From Humidesulfovibrio sp. (GTDB lineage: Bacteria > Desulfobacterota > Desulfovibrionia > Desulfovibrionales > Desulfovibrionaceae): 64,000 bases of DNA. The position numbers and the translations under genes were made by a program. Location: assembly GCA_031292175.1 (NCBI GenBank), contig JARLHQ010000017.1, forward strand, positions 1 through 64,000, read 5' to 3'. The notes below the pieces were generated by a model, which had not been told where the DNA came from, searched no databases, and worked only from the letters and a program-made list of their open reading frames with translations. Below, one piece after another: positions 55,988-63,856 of this stretch; the stretch's first letter is position 1; each line of letters begins with the position of its first letter.

Positions 55988-57484
55988 CTACCTTGGCCGG
56001 AACAGGGCCACGCATTCGGCGTGGGCCGTGTGCGGGAACAGGTCCACGGCGCGCACGGCGGCGAGCGTGAAGCCCTCGGCCAGGAGCCCGGCGTCGCGCG
56101 CCAGGGTGGCCGGGTTGCAGGAGACGTACACCAGGCGCGAGGGCCGCACGCGGTTCAGCCAGGCCGCCACACCCGCGTCCAGGCCTTCGCGCGGGGGGTC
56201 CACGACGACCACGTCCGCCTTGGCGAAGCCGTCCGGCAGACGTTCCGGCACGGCGCTGCCGCCGGTCAAATCCGCGCGCAGGAAACGGCAATTGGCCACG
56301 CTGTTGCGCTTGGCGTTGGCCTCGGCGTCGGCCACGGCCGACGGGTTCATTTCAAGCCCGAGCACGCGCGCGCAGGTCGGCGCGAGAAAGAGCGTGATGC
56401 CCCCGCCCCCGCAGTACAGGTCGTACACCACATCCGTGGGGGCCAGGTCCGCCAGCTCGCGCGCGGCGCGATACAGCGCCAGCGCCCCGCCGGTGCTGGT
56501 CTGGAAGAAGGCGTCGGCGCTGATGGAATAGCGCGCGTCCTCCAGGGTCTCGATGAGGGCGCTTTCGCCCAGGGCCAGCAGGGTGCGCTCGGACTGGGCC
56601 AGGCCGTCGGCCTTGGCGCGCTCCGCGTGCACGAAGCCGGAAAGCTCGGGAAAACGCCGCAGCAGGTCCTGGCCCAGGGCCAGGATGGCCAGCGCCGGGG
56701 CGCTGTCCGCCGGGACGGGCGCGGTGATGAGCTGGGCCAGGTACTTGTTCTGGTGCACGCTGTGGCGCAGCACCAGATGGCGCAGAAGCCCCTGCCCCGT
56801 GCGGCGCTCATAGGCCGAAAGCCCGGCCTCGCGGCAGGCCGCGCGCACGGCGTCCAGGATGGCGTAGCCGCCCGCGGGGAAGATCGGGCAGGCCTCCAGG
56901 TCGAACACGCGGCCGGTGTCGGCCTTGCTGTAGAGCCCCAGGCGCAGGGAAGCGCCCAGACCCTGGAAGGCGAACTCCATCTTGTTGCGGAAGCCCGTGG
57001 AGTCGGGCGCGCTGACCGCAGGCAGAATGGTCCCCGGCTCCACCCGACCGATGCGCCTGAGCGCGTCCACGATCTGCCGCTCCTTCCACTCAAGCTGGCG
57101 CGCGGGGTCCAGGTTCTGCAGCGAACAGCCGCCGCACACGCCGAAATGCGGGCAGAACGGCGTCGCGGCGTCGGGCGAGGGCGTGCGCACCTCGGCCACC
57201 ACCGCCTCGGCGTGGCGACGGTGCATCTTGGTGATGCGCGCCGAAACCAGGGAGCCCGGCAAGCCGCCTGCGACGAACACGGCCATGCCCGCGCCCTGGA
57301 CGCCCTCGGGCATGCGGGCCACGCCCGCGCCGCCCAGGGCCAGGGATTCGATGGCGAGGTCCATGGTCTGGCCTTCCAGCGGATGCGCCTCGCGCACGGG
57401 CCTAGGCGCCTGGCGCGCGGGACGGTGGGGACGGGAACCGGGATGCTGGGACTTGGTGGATTTGCCGGAACGGGAGTTTTTCAA
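55988..57484 (-). CDS. rlmD: 23S rRNA (uracil-5-)-methyltransferase RlmD/RumA family
   Basis: 498 residues from a TTG at 57484 that overlaps the previous stop by 4 bases; an ATG at 57364 with GGAAGG upstream gives 458. Codon use in the extra 40 residues is coding-like, so the longer form is kept. A basic leader is followed by the TRAM domain (about 40-100). The 4Fe-4S ligands are in CPHFGVCGGC. The methyltransferase core has YDLYCGGGGITLFLA and DPPREGLD, with catalytic Cys in YVSCNPATLARD. Confidence 0.9.
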   Translation of the reverse strand: MKNSRSGKSTKSQHPGSRPHRPARQAPRPVREAHPLEGQTMDLAIESLALGGAGVARMPEGVQGAGMAVFVAGGLPGSLVSARITKMHRRHAEAVVAEVRTPSPDAATPFCPHFGVCGGCSLQNLDPARQLEWKERQIVDALRRIGRVEPGTILPAVSAPDSTGFRNKMEFAFQGLGASLRLGLYSKADTGRVFDLEACPIFPAGGYAILDAVRAACREAGLSAYERRTGQGLLRHLVLRHSVHQNKYLAQLITAPVPADSAPALAILALGQDLLRRFPELSGFVHAERAKADGLAQSERTLLALGESALIETLEDARYSISADAFFQTSTGGALALYRAARELADLAPTDVVYDLYCGGGGITLFLAPTCARVLGLEMNPSAVADAEANAKRNSVANCRFLRADLTGGSAVPERLPDGFAKADVVVVDPPREGLDAGVAAWLNRVRPSRLVYVSCNPATLARDAGLLAEGFTLAAVRAVDLFPHTAHAECVALFRPR

Positions 57485-58245
57485 TGGGCCGCCTTGTTTT
57501 TCGGGGGGGTATACCCCGTGAGTTCCATGGAGAAGTGGCCCACCACGACCTTGCTTTGCACGCGCACGGGGATGCGCCGCTCGTCGTTGGTGATCCAGAC
57601 TTGCAGGGTTGCGTCCGGGCTCTTGCGGAACACGCCGCCGATGTCGCGGACGTCGGGCTCCACAAGCAGGGTGTCGAACTCGCCCGCCTTGGTTTTGATG
57701 GTTTCGCGCCGCACCACCCTGGCCGTGCCGGTGATGCTCTTCTCGCCGTCGGTGACGGGCGCGGCGAACTCCATGCCCACATGGAGATCCTTGGTGCGGA
57801 ACAGGAAAAGCATGGACAGCGGGTCGAAGGTGCCGAAGGGGATCAGCACCGCGTTCTTGAGCGCGCCCTTGCTGTAGCGGTAGGCCACGTTGCCGTTCCT
57901 GTCGAAGCGCACCAGATAGTGCCGCACGTAGTCGCCCTCGTTTTGGTCCTTCTTGTACAAGAGGGCGCGGGTCACGCCAGGGTCCACCCAGGACTCGATG
58001 GAGTCGCGCACCTTGTAGAATTTGTCCACAAAGGGCAGACTTTGCGCCAGGGCCCGGAAATGCAGGGCCGGATGCCCCTCCACCTGTTCCTGGTCCAGGG
58101 TTTCCAGCGTGGCGCTGCCCGCCGGGACGAAGGTCCAGTAGAGGTCGTAGCTGAGCTTCTCGCCGGGTCCGAAGGGATTGTCCGCCCTGGCGGGCGCACT
58201 GGTGAAAAGGAGCAAGATGGCCGCGAGGGCCAGGACGCGCTTCAT
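57481..58245 (-). CDS. DUF3108 domain-containing exported protein
   Basis: 254 residues with a signal peptide (about 1-21, ending ARA). The body matches DUF3108: GEKLSYDLYWTFVPAGSATL, FRALAQSLPFVDKFYKVRD, DPGVTRALLYKKDQNEG and VWITNDERRIPVRVQSKVVVG. Function is unknown; it is a periplasmic or outer-membrane beta-rich protein. The ATG at 58245 starts the signal; the longer frame is non-coding. It is the first gene of the downstream operon. Confidence 0.85.
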   Translation of the reverse strand: MKRVLALAAILLLFTSAPARADNPFGPGEKLSYDLYWTFVPAGSATLETLDQEQVEGHPALHFRALAQSLPFVDKFYKVRDSIESWVDPGVTRALLYKKDQNEGDYVRHYLVRFDRNGNVAYRYSKGALKNAVLIPFGTFDPLSMLFLFRTKDLHVGMEFAAPVTDGEKSITGTARVVRRETIKTKAGEFDTLLVEPDVRDIGGVFRKSPDATLQVWITNDERRIPVRVQSKVVVGHFSMELTGYTPPKNKAAH

Positions 58246-58398
58246 GGTCCGCAGAGTGCGGTCTGTCAAGGGGATTGTCAAGGCCCGCCGCAGGACCGGC
58301 TCCTCTTGCCTACCGCCGCCGGGCCGCGTTATAGGTTGGACAACCGCCCGGCGTTGTTCCTCCTCCCATGGGCGAAAGACACAAATCAGGAGTGCCGC

Positions 58399-58896
58399 AT
58401 GCTGTTTCGCAAAAGAGCCTGGGATTTGATGCGCGAGGATTTTGCCGCCGTGGACGAACACGCCAGCCTGTCCGAGGCCGTGCGGGTGCTGCGCGAAAGC
58501 CAGAAGAAGGCCCCGGAGAACAACGTGGTGCTCGTGCTGGGCAAGGATGGCCACCGCGAGGGCGCGCTCAAGGGCGCGGTCACCATCTGGAGCGTTCTGG
58601 CCGCGCTGGACGAATGCGTGCTGCGCGATCCCGAGCTCAAGGTGGCGCAGGAGGCGGACTTCGACAAGGCTTTCGCCCGGGCCAGCGCCGTGTGCACCCA
58701 CACGGGCCTTGCCCGCCACATGGACCCGGACGTGCCCATGCTCAAGCCCACAGACCCCCTGCCCGTGGTGCTGGAGCTCTTTCTGCGCAAAAAGCGCGGC
58801 TGGGCCGTGGTGACGGAAAACGGCATGGTCCTGGGCGTGGTGCTCGTGGCCGACCTGTACCGCGCCCTGTCCGACGACATGGTGGCCGCTTTTTAG
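58399..58896 (+). CDS. CBS-domain pair protein
   Basis: 165 residues. Two CBS repeats (about 8-75 and 95-160): AWDLMREDFAAVDEHASLSE, then LPVVLELFLRKKRGWAVV and GMVLGVVLVADLYRAL. CBS pairs bind adenine nucleotides and act as energy sensors. No other domain is attached, and the target is unknown. The ATG at 58399 follows CAGGAG. Confidence 0.88.
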   Translation: MLFRKRAWDLMREDFAAVDEHASLSEAVRVLRESQKKAPENNVVLVLGKDGHREGALKGAVTIWSVLAALDECVLRDPELKVAQEADFDKAFARASAVCTHTGLARHMDPDVPMLKPTDPLPVVLELFLRKKRGWAVVTENGMVLGVVLVADLYRALSDDMVAAF

Positions 58897-58919
58897 CGGA
58901 CAGCGGAGCCAGGGGCCGT

Positions 58920-59588
58920 CTAGAGCCCGTTGACGATGCGGCCCTCGTCCAGGGTCAGCACCCGGTCGGCGCAGGACGAAAGCCAGGTCAGGTCGTGGCT
59001 CACGATGACCAGGGTGGCCCCATGGTTCTCGCGCGCACCCAGAACGGCGCGCTTCACGTGCTCCGTGCTGGCGCGGTCCAGGCCGCTCGTGGGCTCGTCC
59101 AGCAGAAGCGCCAGGGGATCAAGCGCCAGGCGCGCCGCCAGGGCCACGCGCCTGGCCTCCCCGCCGGAGAGCTGCCGCCAGGGCCGCGCGCCATACTGCG
59201 CGTAGTCGAGCCCCACTAGGCCAAGCGCCCGGGCCAGCAGCTCCTTGGGCGCGGGCAGGCCGCGCAGCTTCAGCCCATAGGCCACGTTGGCCGCCACGCT
59301 GCGCTTGAGCAGGCAGGTCTCCTGCCCCAGCAGCACGGCCTTGCGGCGCAGGAGATGCCCGGAGCGCAGGGCCGCGCGGTCCACCAGCGCCCCGTCGAAG
59401 GTCAGGCTGCCCGCTCTCGCCTCCAGCAAAAATCCCAACAGCTTCAGCAGCGTGCTCTTGCCGCTGCCGTTGTGGCCCGCCAGGCCCAGGATCTCCCCGC
59501 GCGCGATGTCGAGCTGTGGCACGTGGAGCACGTTCTCGCCCTTCTCGTACGCGGCCTCGATGCCGCGCAGTTCATAGAGCGCGCTCAT
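58920..59588 (-). CDS. tupC: Tungstate ABC transporter ATP-binding protein
   Basis: 222 residues. Walker A AGHNGSGKSTLLKLLG, signature LSGGEARRVALAARL and Walker B LALLLDEPTSGLD are intact. It energises tungstate uptake with TupB. Its ATG overlaps the tupB stop by 4 bases. Substrate is assigned from the TupA neighbour. Confidence 0.9.
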   Translation of the reverse strand: MSALYELRGIEAAYEKGENVLHVPQLDIARGEILGLAGHNGSGKSTLLKLLGFLLEARAGSLTFDGALVDRAALRSGHLLRRKAVLLGQETCLLKRSVAANVAYGLKLRGLPAPKELLARALGLVGLDYAQYGARPWRQLSGGEARRVALAARLALDPLALLLDEPTSGLDRASTEHVKRAVLGARENHGATLVIVSHDLTWLSSCADRVLTLDEGRIVNGL

Positions 59589-60280
59589 GACCCGGCCCTG
59601 CGCCGCAAGAGCGCCACAAAAAGATTCACCACAAGCGCCACCAGCATGAGCACGATGCCGAGCGCGATGCCCGTGGCGAACTCGCCCCGGCCGGTCTCAA
59701 GCGCGATGGCCGTGGTGATGGTGCGCGTCTGCCACTTGATGTTGCCGCCGACCATCATGGCGATGCCCACCTCGCTGACGATGCGGCCGAAGGCCGAGGC
59801 CGAGGCCAGCGCCATGGCGAAGCGCGCCTCGGAAAGCGTGGCGAAAAGCAGCTGCGTCCGGTCCGCCCCAAGGGAGAGCAGGGTCTCGGTGAGGCGCACG
59901 TCCGTGGACTCCACCGCCGTGGCGGTCATGGTGAGGATGATGGGCAGGCCAAGCAGCGTGAGCCCCACGGCCATGCCGGGGATGGTGAACAAGAAGCCCC
60001 ACTCGCCGAGCGGCCCGCGCGTGGTGAACAGGGCGTAAACGATGAGCCCGATGACCACCGTGGGCAGCGAGAGCATCCAGTCCATGAACAGCCGCACGGC
60101 GCGGCGGCCGGGAAAACGGAAATGCCCCAGGGCAAAACCCAGGGGCAATCCCATGATGAGGCTTCCGGCCAGGGCCAGGGCCGTCACCTCCGCCGTGGCC
60201 CACACCGCCGAGAAGGTCTCGGGGTCCAGGCTCAGGAGCAGTTGGACGGCCTTGGCCAGGCCCTCGCTGAAGTAGTCCAC
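59585..60280 (-). CDS. tupB: Tungstate ABC transporter permease
   Basis: 231 residues with about five membrane segments and the permease loop EVGIAMMVGGNIKWQTRT. Other marks are LPLGFALGHFRFPGRRAVR and LSLPTVVIGLIVY. The start is a GTG at 60280, 22 bases after tupA. It forms the channel of TupABC. Confidence 0.9.
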   Translation of the reverse strand: MDYFSEGLAKAVQLLLSLDPETFSAVWATAEVTALALAGSLIMGLPLGFALGHFRFPGRRAVRLFMDWMLSLPTVVIGLIVYALFTTRGPLGEWGFLFTIPGMAVGLTLLGLPIILTMTATAVESTDVRLTETLLSLGADRTQLLFATLSEARFAMALASASAFGRIVSEVGIAMMVGGNIKWQTRTITTAIALETGRGEFATGIALGIVLMLVALVVNLFVALLRRRAGS

Positions 60281-60302
60281 CGCGGTGCTGCGCTGCCCCG
60301 GC

Positions 60303-61121
60303 CTACTTGGCCGCGTTGGGGGTGAAGAGCTGCTTGCCCTGGAGCTTGAAGTCCGCGATGGCCTTCTGGCCCACCGGGGACAGGAACCAGGCCTGGAGCT
60401 TCCGGGCCGCTTCGTGCTTGATCTTGGAGCAGGTGGGCGGCAGCAGGATGATGCTGTACTGGTTGCGCAGGGCCTGGTCGCCCTCGGAGAGGATCACCAG
60501 GCCGGACTTGCCCTGCTCCTTGGCCTCGTAGGCGATCCAGGTGCCGCGGTCGGTGAGGGTGTACGCGCCGCGCTCCGCGGAGATGCGCAGGGTCATCATC
60601 ATGCCCTGGCCCACCTGGATGTACCAGGGCGCCTTGTCCGGCACGACGAGGCCCGCGTTTTTCCAGAGGCTCTTCTCGCGCTTGTCCGTGCCGGAGTCGT
60701 CGCCACGGCTGGCGAAAAAGGCCTGCTTGGCCTCGACGGCCTTGAGCGCTTCGGCCGCGCTCTTGCCCTTGATGTTCGCGGGGTCCTTGGCCGGTCCCAC
60801 CAGCACGAAATCATTGAACATGAACTCCGTGCGGTTCAGGCCATGGCCCTCGGCGATGAATTTCTTCTCCGCCGCGGGTGCGTGGACCATGAGGATGTCC
60901 ACGTCGCAGTTCTTGCCATGCTCCAGGGCCTGGCCCGTGCCGACGGCGATCCAGCGCATCTCAAGGCCGGTGTCTTTCAGGATTTTCGGCGCCAGGTAGT
61001 CCAGCAGGCCGGTATCGGCGGTGCTGGTGGTGGTGCCCACCAGGATGCTCTCGGCGGCGGCCGCGCTGCCGGCGAAAACCAGCAGGGCGATCAAGGTCAG
61101 GACAAGGGAAAACTTGCGCAT
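60303..61121 (-). CDS. tupA: Tungstate-binding periplasmic protein
   Basis: 272 residues with a signal peptide (about 1-23). The oxyanion-binding motif TTTSTADTGLLDYL at the N-terminus of the mature protein is the mark of TupA. DILMVHAPAAEKKF, SRGDDSGTDKREKSLW and YTLTDRGTW are further TupA marks. It binds tungstate for use in enzymes such as formate dehydrogenases. The ATG at 61121 has GGAGGAAC upstream. Confidence 0.95.
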   Translation of the reverse strand: MRKFSLVLTLIALLVFAGSAAAAESILVGTTTSTADTGLLDYLAPKILKDTGLEMRWIAVGTGQALEHGKNCDVDILMVHAPAAEKKFIAEGHGLNRTEFMFNDFVLVGPAKDPANIKGKSAAEALKAVEAKQAFFASRGDDSGTDKREKSLWKNAGLVVPDKAPWYIQVGQGMMMTLRISAERGAYTLTDRGTWIAYEAKEQGKSGLVILSEGDQALRNQYSIILLPPTCSKIKHEAARKLQAWFLSPVGQKAIADFKLQGKQLFTPNAAK

Positions 61122-61172
61122 GGATTGTTCCTCCAGCTTGGTCAAAAGTGGCAGATTCTTAGGGGGGGCACA

Positions 61173-61186
61173 TGTCACAAATGACA
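61173..61186. promoter_or_regulatory. Inverted repeat upstream of tupA, candidate operator
   Basis: TGTCA-CAAA-TGACA (arms 61173-61177 and 61182-61186) lies 52 bases upstream of tupA. It is well placed to be an operator for a tungstate- or molybdate-responsive repressor. No regulator gene is in the window. Confidence 0.45.
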
Positions 61187-61232
61187 CAGCTGCCGTCCCC
61201 GTGTAAAGCCCCGGCGCGCCTGGGCCGTCACC

Positions 61233-62207
61233 CTAGCCGACGCCATTGACCACGTTCCGCGGCTGGCCGGAGAGAAACGCCCGCAGGTTCTGCGCGGTGA
61301 TGCGCAAAAGCCGCGTGCGCGCCTCGCGGCTGGCCCAGGCCACGTGCGGCGTGAGGAGGCAGTTCGGCGCGCAGAGCAGCGGATCGTCCGGCCGGATGGG
61401 CTCCTCACGCACCACGTCGAGCGCGGCCCCGGCGATGGTTCCGGCCGTGAGCGCCTGGACCAGGGCGGCCTCATCCACCAGCTGCCCGCGCGCGGTGTTC
61501 ACCAGATACGCCGTGGGCCGCATGCGAGAGAGCAGGCGCGCGCCGACCAGGTTCTCATTCTCCGGCGTGAGCGGGCAGTGCAGGCTCACCACGTCGGAAT
61601 CGGCGAAGAGCTCGTCCAGGCCCGCGAAGGCGAAGGGCCCGTAAGGCGGTTGCGCCTTGGGACGCGGCGCGTACGCCAGCACGTTCATGCCGAAGGCGTG
61701 GGCCAGCTCGGCCACGCGGCTGCCGATGGCGCCGAAGCCCACCACGCCGAAGGTCTTGCCCGCCAGCTCCACGATGGGCTCGTCCCAGAAACAGAAATCG
61801 GGCTGGGCGCTCCAGCGGCCCTCGCGCACGGCGCGCGCGTGCTGCGAAACGTGGGAGAACAGCTCCAGCACCACGGCCATGACGTGCTGGGCCACGGCGG
61901 GTGGCGAATAGCCCGGCGCGTTGCACACCGGGATGCCGCGCGCGGCCGCCGCCTCGAGGTCGACGACATTGTAGCCAGTGGCCAGCACGCAGACGCACTG
62001 CAGGTCCGGAAGGGCTTCGATGGCCGCGCGGCTGAGCACGGCCTTGTTGGTGAAGAGCACCTGCGCGCCCCGCGCGCGCTCCAAGAGCTGGCCGGGCGCG
62101 GTGCGGTCGTAGAGATGCAGCTCGCCCTGGCTGGCGATGGCCTCCCAGGAAACATCCTGGCCCATGGTGAACGCGTCGAGCACCACGATGCGCGGTTTGT
62201 CTGTCAT
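61233..62207 (-). CDS. D-2-hydroxyacid dehydrogenase (NAD-dependent; glycerate/hydroxypyruvate type)
   Basis: 324 residues. NAD site GVVGFGAIGSRVAELAHAFG, then LHCPLTPENENLV, LVNTARGQLVDEAAL and the catalytic His in LLTPHVAWAS. These fit the family that reduces 2-oxo acids such as hydroxypyruvate or glyoxylate. The exact substrate cannot be settled. The ATG at 62207 has AGGAGG upstream; the earlier one lacks a site. Confidence 0.9.
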   Translation of the reverse strand: MTDKPRIVVLDAFTMGQDVSWEAIASQGELHLYDRTAPGQLLERARGAQVLFTNKAVLSRAAIEALPDLQCVCVLATGYNVVDLEAAAARGIPVCNAPGYSPPAVAQHVMAVVLELFSHVSQHARAVREGRWSAQPDFCFWDEPIVELAGKTFGVVGFGAIGSRVAELAHAFGMNVLAYAPRPKAQPPYGPFAFAGLDELFADSDVVSLHCPLTPENENLVGARLLSRMRPTAYLVNTARGQLVDEAALVQALTAGTIAGAALDVVREEPIRPDDPLLCAPNCLLTPHVAWASREARTRLLRITAQNLRAFLSGQPRNVVNGVG

Positions 62208-62303
62208 GTGCGCCTCCTTGGCGGAATCCTGCATGCGAATGGTAGCGCGCCAGCCGCCTGGCTGGCAAGGGCCCTCCCCCTCTCCTCAAGGCCGGAAACC
62301 CCC

Positions 62304-62332
62304 TTGACATTTCCGGGCGATCGCGTGAAATA
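62304..62332 (+). promoter_or_regulatory. Putative promoter of the 47-residue membrane protein gene
   Basis: TTGACA (62304-62309) is exact and GAAATA (62327-62332) lies 17 bases away. The small gene starts 51 bases later. Confidence 0.55.
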
Positions 62333-62382
62333 GAGGCGCTTCGGCTTGCACAAGCCGGAAAGAAAACCTGGAGGATTGATCC

Positions 62383-62526
62383 ATGCTCGGCGAACTTTTG
62401 AAAGATATGGCCACCAGCAGCAGTCAGGGAACCGTCGGCGTTTCCCTTATCTTCATCTACTTGGCCTGGATCATCACCGTGGCCTTCATCCGCATCCACC
62501 AGGGCAAGAAGGAAGGCCACCACTAG
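62383..62526 (+). CDS. Small single-pass membrane protein (47 residues), function unknown
   Basis: A short open frame from ATG 62383 to TAG 62524-62526, with GGAGG 8 bases upstream. It reads MLGELLKDMATSSSQGTVG, then a hydrophobic helix (about 20-37, VSLIFIYLAWIITVAFI) and a basic tail ending GKKEGHH. A TTGACA promoter lies before it and a strong terminator follows, so it is its own transcription unit. It is not recognised; the layout and ribosome site argue that it is real. Confidence 0.75.
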   Translation: MLGELLKDMATSSSQGTVGVSLIFIYLAWIITVAFIRIHQGKKEGHH

Positions 62527-62572
62527 GCCGTCACGCCGGAGTCCGCTCCGGCCCGCCCACCGTTAAGATGGC

Positions 62573-62611
62573 TGTCCGGGTCGCCGCGCGCGACCCGGGC
62601 GGTCTTTTTTT
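62573..62611 (+). terminator. Rho-independent terminator after the small membrane protein gene
   Basis: CCGGGTCG (62576-62583) pairs with CGACCCGG (62591-62598), followed by GCGGTC and T7 (62605-62611). Confidence 0.8.
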
Positions 62612-62640
62612 GTTCCCCGCCTCCCTTGCGCCACAACACA

Positions 62641-62673
62641 AAAAAAAGCCCGGAATCGCTTCCGGGCTTTTTT
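62641..62673. terminator. Bidirectional rho-independent terminator
   Basis: A7 then GCCCGGAA-TCGC-TTCCGGGC then T6 (62641-62673). With A-run before and T-run after, it can stop both the plus-strand small gene and the minus-strand methyltransferase gene. Confidence 0.85.
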
Positions 62674-62712
62674 CTCGCACACCGCGCCGCTGGGCGCGGC
62701 GGCCTGCCAGGG

Positions 62713-63303
62713 CTACCTGTCGCTCCAGTCGAGCTCCAGGGCCTCCAGGTCCGCGGGCGGGAGGGCCGGGGTGTCCAGAAGCCCGGCGCGCCGGCGCTGG
62801 GAAAACATCTCGTAGAGGATGACCGCCGCGGCCACGGACACGTTCAGGCTCTGCACCATGCCCTGCATGGGGATGTAAAGCTCTTCGGTCACCTGGTCGA
62901 TGAGTTCGGGTGAGGCCCCGCGGTGCTCGTTGCTCAGGATCACCGCCGTGGGCTTGGTGAAGTCGAAGTCGAACAACGGCTTGGCCGTGGGCGAAAAGCC
63001 GGTGCGGATGACCTGGACGCCCGCCTTCGCAAAGCCCCCCAGCATGTCCGGGGCGGAGGAGTGCTCCGTGCGCTCCACCCATTTCTTGGCCGAGGCCGAG
63101 GACTTGGTGCCCAGCTCCGGCCACTTCTCGCTGGTGTAGTAGAGGTGCACGCGGAACAGGCCGAAAGCGTCGCAACTGCGCAGGATTGCAGAGACGTTGT
63201 GCGGGTCCCAGATGTTGTCCATGACCAGGGTGACGTCCGTCTGGCGGCGGGAGAGCACGCCGTGGATGCGCGCAGTGCGTTCGGGTGTGATGAAGCCTCG
63301 CAT
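62713..63303 (-). CDS. TrmH-type RNA 2'-O-methyltransferase (SpoU family)
   Basis: 196 residues. SPOUT-fold motifs: LVMDNIWDPHNVSAILRSCD (motif 1 with Asn/Arg), LSNEHRGASPE (motif 2) and IPMQGMVQSLNVSVAAAVIL (motif 3, knot). It resembles tRNA Gm18 methyltransferase TrmH. The ATG at 63303 starts the conserved region; AGAAGG lies upstream. An N-terminal extension in a longer frame is not coding. Confidence 0.9.
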   Translation of the reverse strand: MRGFITPERTARIHGVLSRRQTDVTLVMDNIWDPHNVSAILRSCDAFGLFRVHLYYTSEKWPELGTKSSASAKKWVERTEHSSAPDMLGGFAKAGVQVIRTGFSPTAKPLFDFDFTKPTAVILSNEHRGASPELIDQVTEELYIPMQGMVQSLNVSVAAAVILYEMFSQRRRAGLLDTPALPPADLEALELDWSDR

Positions 63304-63370
63304 GGGCGGCCTTCTACCCGACACGGCCGCCCGGCGCAACCCCGGCGCCAGGAAGGGCCTTTTTCCCCGG

Positions 63371-63401
63371 TTGACTTTTTTTCTCGTTGCGCGAATAAAC
63401 T
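63371..63401 (+). promoter_or_regulatory. Putative promoter of the response regulator gene
   Basis: TTGACT (63371-63376) followed by AT-rich AATAAACT (63394-63401) about 17-19 bases away, 38 bases before the start codon. Confidence 0.5.
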
Positions 63402-63438
63402 TTATATCAAGTAGTTTGTCCGCAGCCGGAGGAAATGT

Positions 63439-63834
63439 ATGCGCGCACTTGTCGCCGAGGATGAATTTCTGGGTCGGAAGGTGCTCACGGTCTTTCTGCA
63501 CACGCTGTTCGAGGTGGATGTGGTCGTCAACGGCGCCGAGGCCCTGGAGGCCTTCAAGCTCGCCCACGGCGAGGGACGCCCCTACGATCTGCTGCTCATG
63601 GACATCATGATGCCGGAGATGGACGGAATCGAGGCCCTGCGGCGGATACGCGCGTACGAGCAGAGCCTGCCCGGACGTCCCAACGTGAAGGTGCTCATGA
63701 CCACAGCCCTCGACGACCCGAAGACCGTGATCCGCTCCTTCCACGACGGCGAGGCCTCGGGCTACATCGTGAAGCCCGTGAGCAAGGACAAGCTTTTCGA
63801 GGAACTGAAGAAACTCGGCTTCGTCGTGGCCTGA
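63439..63834 (+). CDS. CheY-like single-domain response regulator
   Basis: 131 residues. Receiver with AEDE acidic pocket (Glu7-Glu9), phosphoacceptor Asp55 in LLLMDIMMPEMDG, Thr in LMTTALDD and Lys in GYIVKPVSKDKL. The ATG at 63439 follows CGGAGGAAATGT. It has no output domain. An Hpt-type gene starts 22 bases after its stop, so the two probably exchange phosphate. Confidence 0.92.
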   Translation: MRALVAEDEFLGRKVLTVFLHTLFEVDVVVNGAEALEAFKLAHGEGRPYDLLLMDIMMPEMDGIEALRRIRAYEQSLPGRPNVKVLMTTALDDPKTVIRSFHDGEASGYIVKPVSKDKLFEELKKLGFVVA

Positions 63835-63856
63835 GGCCGCGAATAAGGAATCCCCA

